This document shows positions 21,764 through 33,571 of a stretch of DNA of 64,000 nucleotides, one piece after another. A model generated the notes under the pieces. That model was given only the letters and a program-made list of their open reading frames with translations, did no database searches and had not been told where the DNA came from. Numbering within the stretch: the stretch's first letter is position 1; every line of letters begins with the position of its first letter. This stretch comes from Eutreptiella sp. 'Long Island Sound 2002' (lineage: Eukaryota; Euglenozoa; Euglenophyceae; Eutreptiales; Eutreptiaceae): assembly GCA_964036045.1 (NCBI GenBank), contig OZ038382.1, forward strand, positions 111,436,578 through 111,500,577, read 5' to 3'. The translations under genes and the position numbers were made by a program.

Positions 21764-23802
21764 CTGCTGGGATTGCTGCAGCTCTAGATTTTGAGCCCGC
21801 AAGTCCTGCACCTGAGCCATCAGAGATTGGATGCACGTTTCATAGTGCACCACACACCTGGGACAGCCACAGGTGTGCTTTAGTTCAGCTTCCCCCCGTG
21901 TTTGGGCGGGGCCCCCAGAATGTCGAAACGAGGAACCCCCACCCCCACGATGAGGAGATGACCCACCGCCGCGTCCGCCAGCAGCCTCCACGGCCTCGGA
22001 GGGACCAGAGGGCCCGCCTGCAGGGCAAAACGGGGTTGTGGGGCGCGCTGCAACAGGTGCAGGCGCCACCCCACTAGAGGAACGCCCCCCCCCCCGAACC
22101 TCCACCACGGGATGGCCGAACCAAATATGGGATGCCGTCCACGTGCTCAATGCAAGGCACCTGGCGGGGGCGGGGTGATGGCGGAGGGGAAACAGGACCA
22201 ACAGTGTTCTGCTGCGGTGGTGGCGGCGGGAATTCGTCCACCACAATATATTGTGGTGACTCATGAACCACCATAGGTGATTGGATTTGCGGATGGGAAG
22301 CAAAAACAGGCTCCGAGCCCGTTGCAACCTCTGGATCCCCCCCCCAAATTGGGCAGTCCCCGCGGTTGGGGGTCCTCCATAGGAGATGTAGTTGAGGGGG
22401 GAGAGACGGAGTTTATTGGGACGGTTGCTGAACCTCCCTCCACCGGATTCCCTCCCCCCCAGCACACATTGCTAACCTTCGGCACCGCCGGGGAATCTTC
22501 CACTAGGGATGGACGATCTTTCGTGCCACTCATAGGCACTGGAGACGTAGTACCTGCCCGGTCCTCCGTAGGCTCTGGAGATTCCACGACAAGACAGGGG
22601 CGGTCTTTGACGCCGCTCATAGGCACCGGGGATTCCTTCACAACAATGCACTGAGGGGCTGGAGAGTTCTCCACCATAATGTAGTGGGGCGCCGGGGATT
22701 CTTCCACAAGCATGGGGCGACCCCTGGTCCCCGACATAGGTTCGGGCGGTGCAGGCAACGAGGCAACGAAAATAGGGGAATGATGAAGGGGCAGATGTTC
22801 CAGCACTCCAATATCCTCCTCCTCATCATCGTTCCCCTGTTCCAACGCCAGGGGGAACCACTGGTCACACTCATTCTCCTCGATTTGCGTGGGGGAATCC
22901 TCGATGATCGTAGGATTTAGCCTGGATCCGCTTGGGGGATTGGGATACGCTCCCAAGGAAGGAGATTCCTGCACCAGGGAGGGAAACCGCTGCAATCCAC
23001 TCATTGGAGTGGGCGACGGTTCCACCATAGTGGGGTTCTGCCTGGTCCCCGACAGCGCCTGCTGGATTAGGGTCACGGCTTCACGAGCCGGACCCAGATG
23101 ACCATGGGGATCAGGTCTGAGCGGGCCGACTCGATGGCTTTCGGCGTCGAGTTGGTCAACAATAGGGCTGATGGGCCCTGCCGCAAACAGGTTCTTCCTG
23201 ACCTGGGGGTCTGACAACTCCCCTAGCGAAGGAGGAGTGCCAGAGTCGACCACGATGGGGCCTATTGGCGAAGCCATCGTACCCCAGTTGGCAGTGCGCG
23301 AGGTTGCAGCGTTCCTACGCTCGATCATCCTTGTAGATGAGTCGATTATTGCCCGATTCACGGCGCTAATAACGGTTCCCATGCCTGGGAAAGGCAATTG
23401 TGGTCCTCTTAGCTCTCTTTGAGGGTGGCTGTCTACTTCCCCCCCAACCATCCCAGGTACACCAGCAGGATCTCGAGGATGGGGGGCCCCAATGGGAACA
23501 TTCGGCGATTTCAGAGACTTGGAATTGGTAGCCACTTGGGGCTTGGTCTGTTTTTGCGGCCCCTGCCCGGTCGATGGGGCCAGGGCCGAGGAGGTCCTGA
23601 GTGTGGGGACCTGGACACCCTCAGCTATCCCTCCCGGGGAAGTGATTTTTACCTGAATGTGGTCCACGATTTTGCGGATCGATCGCTTTCCGCGATGCCA
23701 AGCGCCCAGCAGAGACGAAAGATTTTCGCCTCTGCTACCATGAAACCAGACCGTAGGGTCAGGAGCTGAGGTCGCAGTGGCATGGCTTGGCCCAGAAGAC
23801 AT
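21764..23802 (-). pseudogene. Gag-like gene, 5' half (upstream of the E1 insertion)
   Basis: The first ATG on the minus strand is at 23802. The frame is open to about 22340, then shifts at the C9 run (22337-22345) and again at the C11 run (22085-22095), reaching E1 at 21764. The protein is Pro/Ser/Glu-rich with a degenerate repeat of the type PMSGTKDRPSLVEDSP, at least six copies between about 22460 and 23050. A Cys/His-containing stretch CGCPRCVVHYETC and a Gln-rich coiled coil (LRAQNLELQQSQQ) then run straight into E1. After E1 the same frame continues at 8568. The long disordered N-terminus followed by a capsid-like domain suggests Gag of an unidentified LTR element. No promoter or pol is evident. 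Confidence 0.7.
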
Positions 23803-25039
23803 AACGATTGTGTTGACTGAATAGTATCCTGCAAACAGATATGATACACATAGCCAATGAAATACCTGACCTGCACATATGAGAAATCCACCCTATCATC
23901 CACTAATTCATGTAACTACAAAAGATCCAAGATTGCCTTATCTATCCTATGTGCCTAACAAGGGAATGGAATATAAGATACAATAGTCCCATATATAGGG
24001 CCATATAATGATCCCTTAAGGATAATATGCTAGGGTAGGGTTGTGACCTGCTTCACTGATATCATTATCGTTTCATTGGATCTTTCACGTTTTTGCCGCA
24101 GGCCTGTTCTCATGAATTCTATACCCCAATGTCACAAACATCCAACATAGCATGTCCTGTGCACAAGTAACCCATGTTAGAATCCAGTGTACACCATTTC
24201 TTAATGTTGATATCCCCCCAAAGGTTGTAACTACCTTTTCATAAAGCTTGGCTTCTTGTTTTGTTATGTTGGAGTGCTCTGTTTCTTAGCTTTTTTTGCT
24301 TTTTCGCCTCACCGAGGTCGCAAGACGGTCCCCAATGCAATTTGCACCACAAAGGTATGTTTCTCTTCCACATTGTGTACATAAATAGCGCATGTGACAC
24401 CATTTTACACTTGTTTTAGGCTTGAAGATGCGTTCCGGAGGGGCTGTTTGCCCCCAAAATGAGCATGATTTGGCCTGTGGACATGTATACATGTGCGCGA
24501 TGGTTGGGGGGAGGTCATTTGTTCTTTTAGACCATTATAAAGAAAAATGGCCGTTGGTTGAGCCAAACTTTGGTGGTTTCCAATGTTGGTGACATCTCCC
24601 GTGTCCACCCTATCCGGATAACGGCTTTTCCGGAGAATGTTGGCGCGGAGGCGCCAGAACAGCCGCAGAACAGCCGCCAGAGTGAAAAACGTGCGATTTT
24701 CTTAAGTGTGCTGGCGCTGGCGGCTGGCGCAAAAAAGACCAACGGGAACCGAACCGCCGCTGGGCATTTGACAGACCGCCGCATTACCATTCAGCTGCTG
24801 CGGCGCCGCCATATCTCCAAAAATTTGTTTATATAGATTTGTCCTGAGGCAAGTAAAATGTTTAAAAAAACCAAAGGCGCCGGGCTTGGGGCCTGGGCAC
24901 ACTGACCACAAACCGACATTGCACAACATTGCACGACACATGTCAACAAGTGCAATGCCTTACAATCAGGTTTGGGGATGTCGGACAAGGTAGAAGTGCC
25001 CTTTTATTGGACCCAAGAATGTTTTTGACAAACCATGGT
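23803..25039. other. AT-rich non-coding stretch
   Basis: It lies upstream of the gag-like start. No frame exceeds about 90 codons and none has a recognisable domain. It may be the 5' leader or LTR of the gag-like element, but no second copy exists in the window to define an LTR. At about 24607-24680 there is GC-rich sequence with partial inverse similarity to 59150-59260. That could be a degraded terminal repeat of the MULE element but is too weak to call. Confidence 0.4.
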
Positions 25040-25858
25040 GCAAAGGTGTTGGGGGGGTAAATTGGCGCCAGCGGGGAGTTTTTCCAATCTTTTTGGACCA
25101 TTAGAAAGTCCCAGGTGTTTACTTCTCAAATATGCTGGCTGTACTGGGCTGTTCGACACCGGCCTAGAGCGGTTGACCGCCATGGGTCCGAGGTTGGTAA
25201 AAAAGATAACAAAAGTTTTTTTCCGAACCGGGTTGCTAAAAGTCCCGGGGGGGGGGGGGGGGAACTTCGCGCCACCGTGAATTTTTTCGAATCCGTTTCA
25301 ACTGTTGGAAAGCCCAAAGTGTCAACTTCACAAATATGCATGGCAGTGCTAGGTTTTTTTTTGCAGTGCTAGGTTGTCCCACACCAGCTTGGAGCAGTCG
25401 GACCGTCATGGGTTGGAGGTTGGTCGAAAAAATGACAAAATTTCTTTCAGAACGGAGTTGCCAGAAGTCCTGGGGGGGTATTTTGGCGCCACTGTGGAGT
25501 TTTCCTGATCTGTTGGGACCATTGGAAAGCACAAAGTGTGTACTTTCCAAATATGCATGGCTGTGTCAGGCCAACCCACACCGGCTTCGAGCGGTCGGAC
25601 CGTCATGGGTTGGAGGTTGGTCAAAAAAATGACAAAATGCTTTTTGAACGGAGTTGCCAGAATTCCCGGGGGAGTAACTTGGCGCCATCGTGGAGTTTTT
25701 TGCAATCCGCTTGGACCGTTGGAAAGCCCGGAGTGTCTACTTTTTAAATACGTACGGCAGCGCACTACTGTTCTACATCCGTTTGGAATGGTCGGACAGA
25801 TATGGCTCGGAAGTTGGTCAAAAAAATGACAAAATGTTTTCTTCGAGTATCGGGTTGC
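25040..25858. repeat. Tandem array, ~200-bp unit with G-runs (left block)
   Basis: The landmark TTGGCGCC plus downstream TTGGACC…GGAAAG…GTCAAAAAAATGACAAAA recurs at 25062, 25266, 25483 and 25679 (periods 204, 217 and 196). Each unit contains a run of 6-17 G. The third unit has a small internal duplication near 25345-25375. The array continues after MITE-B at 26714. Related units are at 56248 and 56447. Confidence 0.9.
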
Positions 25859-25863
25859 TAAAA

Positions 25864-26708
25864 CTTAGGCGGCCGAAACAGGTACACTTTTGTACCAGGG
25901 TCGTGAGATAAATGAACAGAACAATATGGTGGGTTAATTCCACCAAATGCCCACTCTTTTTGTCAACAATTTTCGAAGGGGGAATGGGTCTCAAAAAAGT
26001 CAGTTTTTCAACAAGGCCGTACAAAAAGGGGTACCTTCTCACACTTCCTCATCAGGGATTGGGAGGCCTTGCAATCCAAATATCATTTTTGTGGGAAAAG
26101 GGAGCTATTTACCCACATTTTTGATTGCAAGGCCTCGCAATACACTCAATTGGAATGTATAAAAGGACCCTGTTGCACCAATGTGTGGTTGCTGTTCAGT
26201 GCAGCTATCAATGTAAATAGGTGTATTTCCAAATGTGCATTCTGAAAATGGGGGGTAAAATAGCCAAATTAACCAGTTTGGCATGGGAGGCCTCGCATTC
26301 CTATTCAGAATGTGGGTATTTCAAGGGATTTACCTACATTTTCAATTTGGATTGCGAGGCCTCGCAATACAAATTACAAATCACATCATTTACCTAGATT
26401 CCTCAGTCAGTGAGCATGAAAAGGCTAAAGAAAATACTGACAGAACGTTCTGAGGTACGAAAGTAAAGAACCAGGGTATCTAACTCACAATACCCCACAT
26501 TTTGGGCCTCCACCAGAAAAATATAGGTAATCTGCCAAATCCAGCATAAGCTTTTTTGGGCCGAAAACATGCATTTTTAGGGTTAATTGGACCCAAAAGC
26601 TGGCTGCTTCAATTTGCCTCAGCAAAACGTAGGTAAATGAGGCACAATTCCTAGTCAAAATTTGAAGCCATCCCGCCACAGAAGTGTACCTGTTTCGGCC
26701 TGCCTAAG
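25864..26708. mobile_element. MITE-B: 845-bp inverted-repeat element, CTTAG ends, TAAAA duplication
   Basis: The left end, CTTAGGCGGCCGAAACAGGT followed by ACACTT, is found inverted at 26683-26708 with one extra base. TAAAA flanks both ends (25859-25863 and 26709-26713). Other units of the host array read …GGTAAAAGTCCC… without an interruption, which gives an internal empty-site control. The interior is AT-rich with no transposase. Three copies of a near-palindromic motif GAGGCCTCGCA or GCAAGGCCTCGCAA occur at about 26127, 26288 and 26355. Confidence 0.92.
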
Positions 26709-26713
26709 TAAAA

Positions 26714-27055
26714 GTCTTGGGGGGGGAACTTGGCGCCACCGTAGAGGTTTTCAAATCTGTTTGGACCGCAGGAATGCCCAAGGTGTGTACTTATCAAATA
26801 TGAATTGCTGTGCTATGATGTTGTGCAACAGCCTGGACTGCTCGGACCGTTATGAGTCCGAGGTCGGTCAAAAAAATGACAAAATTTATTTTTCCGTCCC
26901 GAATCGGTAAAAGTCCCAGGGGGGGTAACCTGGCGCCACCGTAGGGTTTTTCAAATCCGTTTGGACTGCTGAAACGCCAACGTGTCTACTCTTGAAATAT
27001 GCATAGCCGTGCTAGGCTGTCTCACACCGGCTTGGAGCGGTCGGACCGTAATGCG
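26714..27055. repeat. Tandem array, ~200-bp unit (right block)
   Basis: Units begin at 26730 and 26930, in the same orientation and phase as the left block. The second runs out near 27055, where the MULE 3' part starts. The block is also part of the 1.55-kb direct repeat shared with 56204-56575. Confidence 0.9.
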
Positions 27056-28231
27056 TCAGAGATTCGGAGGGGTTGCACCATAGTAAGTCTTTAGGGGGTA
27101 GGGTTGTGCGAAGGGAACCAGCAGACCAAGAAACAGTCTGTGTGTAGAGGTACTCAAGCAAAGTTGATCGCACTTGACATAGAATGTAACACCCCAAAAG
27201 GTGTGGCTGCATTTGCATCTGCAATGCCAAGGGCATAGTAGCCGGTGCCCAGGGCATAGCAGTCGGTTGCCACAGTGGTTGCGTATATGACTGCGACAGC
27301 ATTCCCTGTGGCAAAGGGGTTGGACATGAACTGCAGCTGTTTGCATCCGCCTGTCTTGCACTTCGGCAGGAGGGACAAACCCATCCAAAGTATGGGAGAG
27401 AGGGCCATCATATACAGCGTGGTTCAGCCAATATGGTGTGATGGGCTCCACCGTCTGAGGGTTGTACGATGACACATCGTACATGGTAGTACCCATGTCT
27501 ACTTGTACAAGAAAAGGTTGCAAAGTGTAGCTGGTCAAACTTGCTTGCACCAACGGAATCACGGTGGGGATTGCTTTATTAACCTTGATTACCGTTTTTT
27601 TTTGGATCATTAATTGCGAGGCAACGGTTTTGAGTGCGCATTTGGCATTTCAGTAGCCTTTGTAAGGCTTCAAAAATTTTGTTCACGCTGCAGCGGTTGC
27701 GAACCTTGTTGCCTAGGGCTTTCAGCCACCGGTTGGTGTTCTCCCCCCTTTGAAAACTCTGAATACGGGCTGTGAAGCACGCCTAATGGTAGCAAAGTTG
27801 CCCAGTATTCAAATTTTTCCTTGCCCCAGGTTGATTCGAAACAATCTGGCGCGTCAGGATAAGCGTCCAACAGCGCATTCCATTGGCGATGAAAACTCTG
27901 CTCATTGCACTCCTTGCGCACATCATGGAAAAGGGCCATCATAGCCTGGTACCTTTGCTTGCCTATTTTTTGGAGCAACGTTTTATGGATGTTTTCAATG
28001 ATGTGCCAGGTGCACCACAAGTGCCGTGTTTTCTTGATCAGTGCGCGAACTGCATTGGCACATGCGACATCTGCGTTAGTCATTAACACTTGGGGGGCTG
28101 CGGGGACGTTGTTCAACCTTTGGCGGAGCTGCCAATCATAATCACAATCCCTCTCCCTGAGGACCAGTGCCTGTGCGGTTAGCAAACACGTTCCATGCTC
28201 ATTAATGGTCGTGAAGCAGCCGAGGTGAAAA
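27056..28231 (-). pseudogene. MULE/FAR1-type transposase, left (truncated) copy
   Basis: The minus-strand frame 28185-27670 encodes the core of a Mutator-like transposase. It includes DYDWQLRQRL, then VLMTNADVACANAVRALI with the second catalytic Asp, then HLWCTWHIIENIHK with the CxxH signature of the family. The C-terminal continuation is in another frame, shifted near 27770; the right copy has the same shift, so it predates the duplication. It reads on through VKVNKAIPT-type sequence to about 27056. The N-terminus, including the first catalytic Asp, is missing because LINE sequence begins at 28232. The product cannot be functional. Confidence 0.85.
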
Positions 28232-30385
28232 CGCCCTGGACCGCCTGAAAGAGAGGGTCGTGCCCGGCGTCGACGGTCTACCAGCCGAGGCGTACCAACA
28301 CCTCACCCTGCCCATCAAGCGCCGCCTGGCAGCCCGCCTGTGGGACATCGTCACCGGCAGACACGCCCATCCCCCCTGAGTGGGCCAACCTGGTCCACCC
28401 CCTCTACAAGAAGGGGGACTGGGCGCAGCCAGGGAACTGGCGGCCCATAGTCTGCGCCACCACCGAGGTCAAGCTGGTGTGGACGCTCATCCTGGGCCGC
28501 ATCGCACGGGCGGTCTTCGCCCCCGTGCCCGCCAGCATGTGGGGGGCCATGGCCGGCAGGTCCCCCCACGAGGCCATCTTCATCCAGAACACCGCGCTGG
28601 ACATGAACCCCTACGAGATGATCGTCGCCTCCCTCGAACTCCAAGGCGCGTTCCCCCATGCCCCACACCGGCTCCTCACGGAGGTATGGGATGCCATGGG
28701 CCTCCCATTCCTATCCTCCATGAACAGGTACATTCAGACCCGGCTCTACGCCGTCATCACAGCCGCAGGCCTCACCCCCTGGACCGGCACAGACAGCGGG
28801 GTCCCCCAAGGTGGCGCCGAGGGCCCCTTCCTCTACCTCCTCGTCACCCTACTGCTGGCATTTGAGCTAGCACGGGTATACTCGGGGTACGCCCCATACC
28901 CACTACGGTCCCCCCTCATCAACTTCGCGGACGACAACCTCCTAACTACGGCCACCCACCACCGCGACCCTGAGAACGCCGGGCTACCAACGACCACCGA
29001 GCAAGCGTCCGCCATTCTCCAACTCACCACAACCTACCTGGACGCCCACCAGCTCCTGGTGCACCCCCGCAAATCGGTCGGGCTAGCCGACACCGGGACT
29101 CCCACCCCCCACATCCGGAAAGGTGAACCCCTACACCTGGAGGACACCACAGTCCACCTGGGAGTCACACAGGCCACGCGACACCACCACATCACACTCC
29201 CAAGCAAGCTCGAAGGGCGCCACGCCCCGCTACTCCAACTTTCCAGGGGAGACCTCCTGTCCACGCAGGGCCTGGCATACTTCAATGAAGCGGTGCTCAA
29301 CGCAGCCATCGGGTACCAAGCCCTGCTCCTCCCACACCCCCAAGACGCCCTACACCACGCTTGACAGCAAGTGACGAAGGCATGGGCGCAACACGGAGGC
29401 TGGCCCACGTCTTTCCCCAAGGAGGCCATGATGGCCCACTGGCGCTACTTCGGGGACAATACAGGCGCCCTAGTCGACATGGCCTATGCCAAACACGCAG
29501 CCCACCTCCTACACAAAGTGAAACACAACCACCAACCCGAGGTTCGCAAAGCGGCAGCCATACCCATAAAAGAAGCGCAAATGGCCCGCAACACCTGCCC
29601 CCGGTGGATACTGGCACAACACGGTGTCCACACCTCCGTGGGCACCAGCATCTGGGCCCAGCTGCAGCTCCTCCTACCGCATCACACGCACGCCATCCTG
29701 ACGAACCACAACTGCGATCAGCAGGGGCCACTCGTGGCCACGCACACCGACATCCACCGACACCCGGCGGGCGAGCTGGACACCCTGCGCCTCGTGGGAG
29801 CCACCATCACCATAGCTTACATCACCCCAACGCAGATGAAGATCATGGCCCAATGCGACGCCCACCACGCCCCGTTCCTTTCCGACCCGCAATGGCAAGC
29901 ACGCCACGTCTTCCAGGCGTACCTCCGCGCATGCGCTACTAAGGCAGGGCGCGACATGCTGGGGCCCAAGGACATCGACACGGCGTACAAGGCTTTCTGG
30001 CGCCAGCACCCCCAACCCCGCCGGAGCGAGCACGAGGCCCCAAACGACGGCAACACGACGCAGGAGGAGCCCACCCTGTCAGCCGAAGGCTGGACAACAC
30101 CCACCATCCTGCTACTGGCGCCAAACAGCCACAAACACGCTACCCGCACTGTCCAGCGACACCATACCCCCTGGTCCATCCCCAAGCACAACGCCCCGGA
30201 GACCGATGTACCACCGGTCAGACACAGTGACCAGGGCATACCGGGCACGTGCGGGCACTGCGGCCCGGCAGCCCTTGACACTCCGTGGCCCCTGCTACAC
30301 CTCATCTCCACCCACTACCACACCCCCACCGCCGCCGCCACCGCCGACCAGCAGGCATGGCTCTCCCCCTGGTTTCACACGGTAC
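28232..30385 (+). pseudogene. LINE ORF, part 1: reverse transcriptase domain
   Basis: The frame opens inside the RT fingers (KERVVPGVDGLPAEAY) and shifts once near 28358. It continues with LVHPLYKKGDWAQPGNWRPI, then motif A region ASLELQGAFPHAPHR, then SGVPQGGAEGP, and the catalytic box NFADDN near 28920. Motif A has Glu (GAA) where non-LTR RTs have the first catalytic Asp. An in-frame TGA at 29362-29364 precedes a further 340 codons in the same frame up to the E2 insertion point. RT would copy the element RNA at a nicked target. With the missing N-terminus (any endonuclease domain is lost), a frameshift, a stop and the changed motif A, this copy is dead. The continuation is at 47939. Confidence 0.9.
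30382..30385. repeat. Target-site duplication of E2 (GTAC), left copy
   Basis: GTAC precedes the TG of the left LTR at 30386 and follows the CA of the right LTR at 47935-47938. Removing E2 with one GTAC keeps the LINE in the same reading frame. Confidence 0.93.
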
Positions 30386-33300
30386 TGACGCGTTCCCGTG
30401 GGGGGCCTGGCCAAGGGACGCTGCGACGGACACGCACAAGCAAGCAGGCAGGCAAAGCACTGCGCTCACAAGGGCATCCTCATGCTCGTGTCATGTGACA
30501 AAGCGTTTCAGGATTCTTGCCACTCTGAAACAAGGGAACAAAAAAATGTACAGCAACAAATCAGGATATGTACACATGGGGTGAAGACCGGACTGGGGTA
30601 AGGGCATCACAGGACAATAGACACTCAGTCCCCACTCATATCCCAATCCCAGGTCCGACCCTCTCAGTGGCTGGCAGGGGCGGGGGCTCAAACACAACCC
30701 ATGCCGTGCCCAGTCCGGACCCTGAAACACTGCCAATGGGGAAGGGTGTCCCGCCCAGCCACAGGCCGAACCGACAGTGGCTCCCTATGCTCCCTTTACG
30801 GCAGGTCCCAACTCCCCTCTGAGCCGGAGATAAAGCCCCGCCATTATCCCCTAGGAGTTGGTAGCTGAAAATGGGCTGTTTCAGCACAGACTGATGTTAG
30901 CTCGAAAAACTCTACAATTGACCTCTCGTCTGGACCGGCCAGAGGTAGGGACGAGGCAATCGACCCTATGCCCTTAGAGTACGAACCCTTTGCGGCTCCC
31001 ACCCAACCTTGTTCCCTCTGAGCTCCCTGCATCAGGGCACCACAGGTTCCTCAAGTGGGGTCATGATGCCAAAATCACCTAAATTGGCGTCATTCCCACG
31101 CGTGACTCGCCCGGCCAGGGCAAGGCCAATGGCCCACAGGGTAGGAGGCGGGACCCAGGACCTCTATCTGAGTGCACGACTTGATATTAGGTCCGGGCTT
31201 CCTATGGGCATAGAGATATGGGGCCGCCAATTGACCACACGGGGGGCTAAAATTGTGGTCCCAAAAGGGGGTCATTTTGGCTGCTCAAAATGAGCAAAAA
31301 TCGAAGGTGTCCCCGATAGTGTATCTCCACGCCGGCTTGGAGATCGAAACCGGCACTCCACATGCGATCCACCGAGAGTCCAACGGAGACTCCCATGCAT
31401 TTGGCCCTCAAAGATCTCCATGCCACTCGGGGTGGTGACAATCCAAATTGGGTCCACAACTGCCAAAATGGCAAAATTGGTCGTCTCGGTCGACCATCCA
31501 GGGTAGGAAACTTTGGCGATATTGACGCGTCAAGCCTTGATTCACAACCCTTGATATCCCCTTTGGTCCCATGCCCTGGGTTATGGCTTGCTGTCACACT
31601 GGCTGCTTGCTGTTCATCGAGGGGATGAACACGCGGATGGGGCAGAAAGCAGCATGCGGTGCAAAGGGGGGGATCATGGATCGCACCAAAAGTTGAATGA
31701 CTCCGGATGAGCCGGAGGAGCAAATACAAAACTCAATGGTGTTCAACCCTTGGTCATATGCTACAATTTTCGCGCTTTCTTCCTGGCTAGATCCTGTGCT
31801 CCATGGAGATATGGTAGTTCCAATATGGTACACAATGGCAAAAACAGGGAAGTTTGGCCAAAATGGCCCGCACTCATGATTCCATATCTCCATGGCCCAG
31901 GCGAGGATCCTTTCAACCAAAGATGCTATAGACACATCGAACTTAGGTCCCAATTCATGCCACTTGCCAACCCTCATGGTCGCCTCTAGCTATTTTCCCC
32001 GATGGAGGGAAGGTGACACACAAATGGGGCAGAATGGCAACATACCCCCAATTGGGTGACTCACAACTCTCCCTTCGAGAGGAGAGGCCACATGGGGAAA
32101 CACCCCATTCGATACGGGTTTATGTGCCCTCTCCGAATCGCCCTTACCCTTGGTCAAGTAGCGCACGCAACCTCGGGCCGAACATTAAGGGGGAGATGGG
32201 GTTTGTGGCCATTCTGGGCAAAACGGCCAAAATTCACCCAAAAGTGGTCACTCGAAAGATCGTATCTCCGTATCACAAGAGAAAGGAGCCTCGGGCTTTT
32301 GCATGGATGCAAACCAAAGCTTTGCCTCCCTTTTGCAACAAGGGTTGAGGTTCAAAGCATAATGGAAACATTTTTGACACCTCAATCCTTGAAGCACACT
32401 ATTTGTGGGAAAAAGTGGATATATATCGGCCATATTGGTATGTACATATCTTTGGGTCATTGAGGAGCAAAAATATGAGTAAACATTCTTGGAGTAGGCC
32501 CATGGTAGGTGCCCTCAAATATGCCCACTACGGTTAGATTGTCTCCGCCCACTCGTGTCGTTAGTGCTTGCATATGAGCGCGTGTGCAAAGAGGCAGTAT
32601 GGCACGCGTGCTCACAAGGCGAGATTATATAAAGTAGGAGACAAGGTTGTAAAAATCAACCAAGCCATCCACTACGTACTTCGTAGTCTTTACTTTACAT
32701 AATGCATTCGTTCAAGGCTCAACTCCCCATAGGCTTCGAGTACGAGCCTCCGGGGTTTGGCCATTTTGGCCTAATTTTCGACCAAAATTTGCCCTCTTTC
32801 AAGAAATGAGTTTTGGTACGCATTGAATTGCGTGGAGCCATCGTTGAGTTGGCTCGAAGAACGAGAATGGCCTAGGGTTTTTGGTCTTGTGAGCATTGTG
32901 TTGGGTTATTAACGTTCATGCTCACAAGGCCACAAAGTTAGCGTTTGCGCACGCAAACGACTTGGGTTTGCGAACCCCATAGGCTGCCTAAAACATCCCT
33001 ATTGCCCTCTTCCCTATTCAAAGTGATATGCCCATGTGAAAGGGGCATAGATGAAAAACATAGGGGGGGAATGTAGGGTTCCGTCCGAACTCATTGTACT
33101 TGAGAACCATGAGTTCGAGCGATTGACGGAAAAGCTTGCGCGCTGATTTTCTCTCAGACTCAACGGCGAAAGATTCTGGTGAACACACCAGATGAAAGTA
33201 CAAGTAAAATCCTCTAGATCCAGCACTTGAGTTCCTTCAGAACCTCAAAGGTACTCGAGAAAAATCCGTCACAAAACTCGCCACGGAGAAGCGACGAAAG

Positions 33301-33571
33301 CGCGCGAACAGGCGACAACAGGCGGCGATTTCACGGCAATTAGAAATCGCGGTAGAAATCCGGTATTCCACCATTTTCTGACCGAAAATCGCCCAAGACA
33401 ATAAAAATCCTGGTAATTCTACATCGATTTATTGGTTAGAAATCGGATTCCAGATTTCGCGGATTAGAGAACAGGGATATCCCGCTGACAGCCGGTGTCA
33501 ACGGCTTGCACACGGGTGTGACGGCTCACAGGCCTCCAGGCCATGGGCCATAGGTTCCGGGTACCGCTTCA
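30386..33571 (-). repeat. E2 3' LTR (3186 bp)
   Basis: It starts TGACGCGTTCCCG and ends GTACCGCTTCA on the plus strand. It aligns along its length with 44720-47934, with small indels such as an extra ~28 bp in the other copy near 45100. No coding frame with domain features is present. It contains runs rich in CCCTATCC and AAAATGGC-type motifs but no obvious internal tandem repeat. Confidence 0.95.

Larger units (their letters stand above)
26685..28231. repeat. 1.55-kb direct repeat flanking the LINE, left copy
   Basis: It aligns over its whole length with 56204-57748 (1547 and 1545 bp), with roughly five percent substitutions by eye in the parts I compared. It begins inside the right terminal repeat of MITE-B (TGTACCTGTTTCGGCC) and ends at GAGGTGAAAA, exactly where LINE sequence starts. 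The right copy begins exactly where LINE sequence ends. This is the geometry of a target-site duplication, although very long; a separate tandem duplication is the alternative. Confidence 0.85.
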
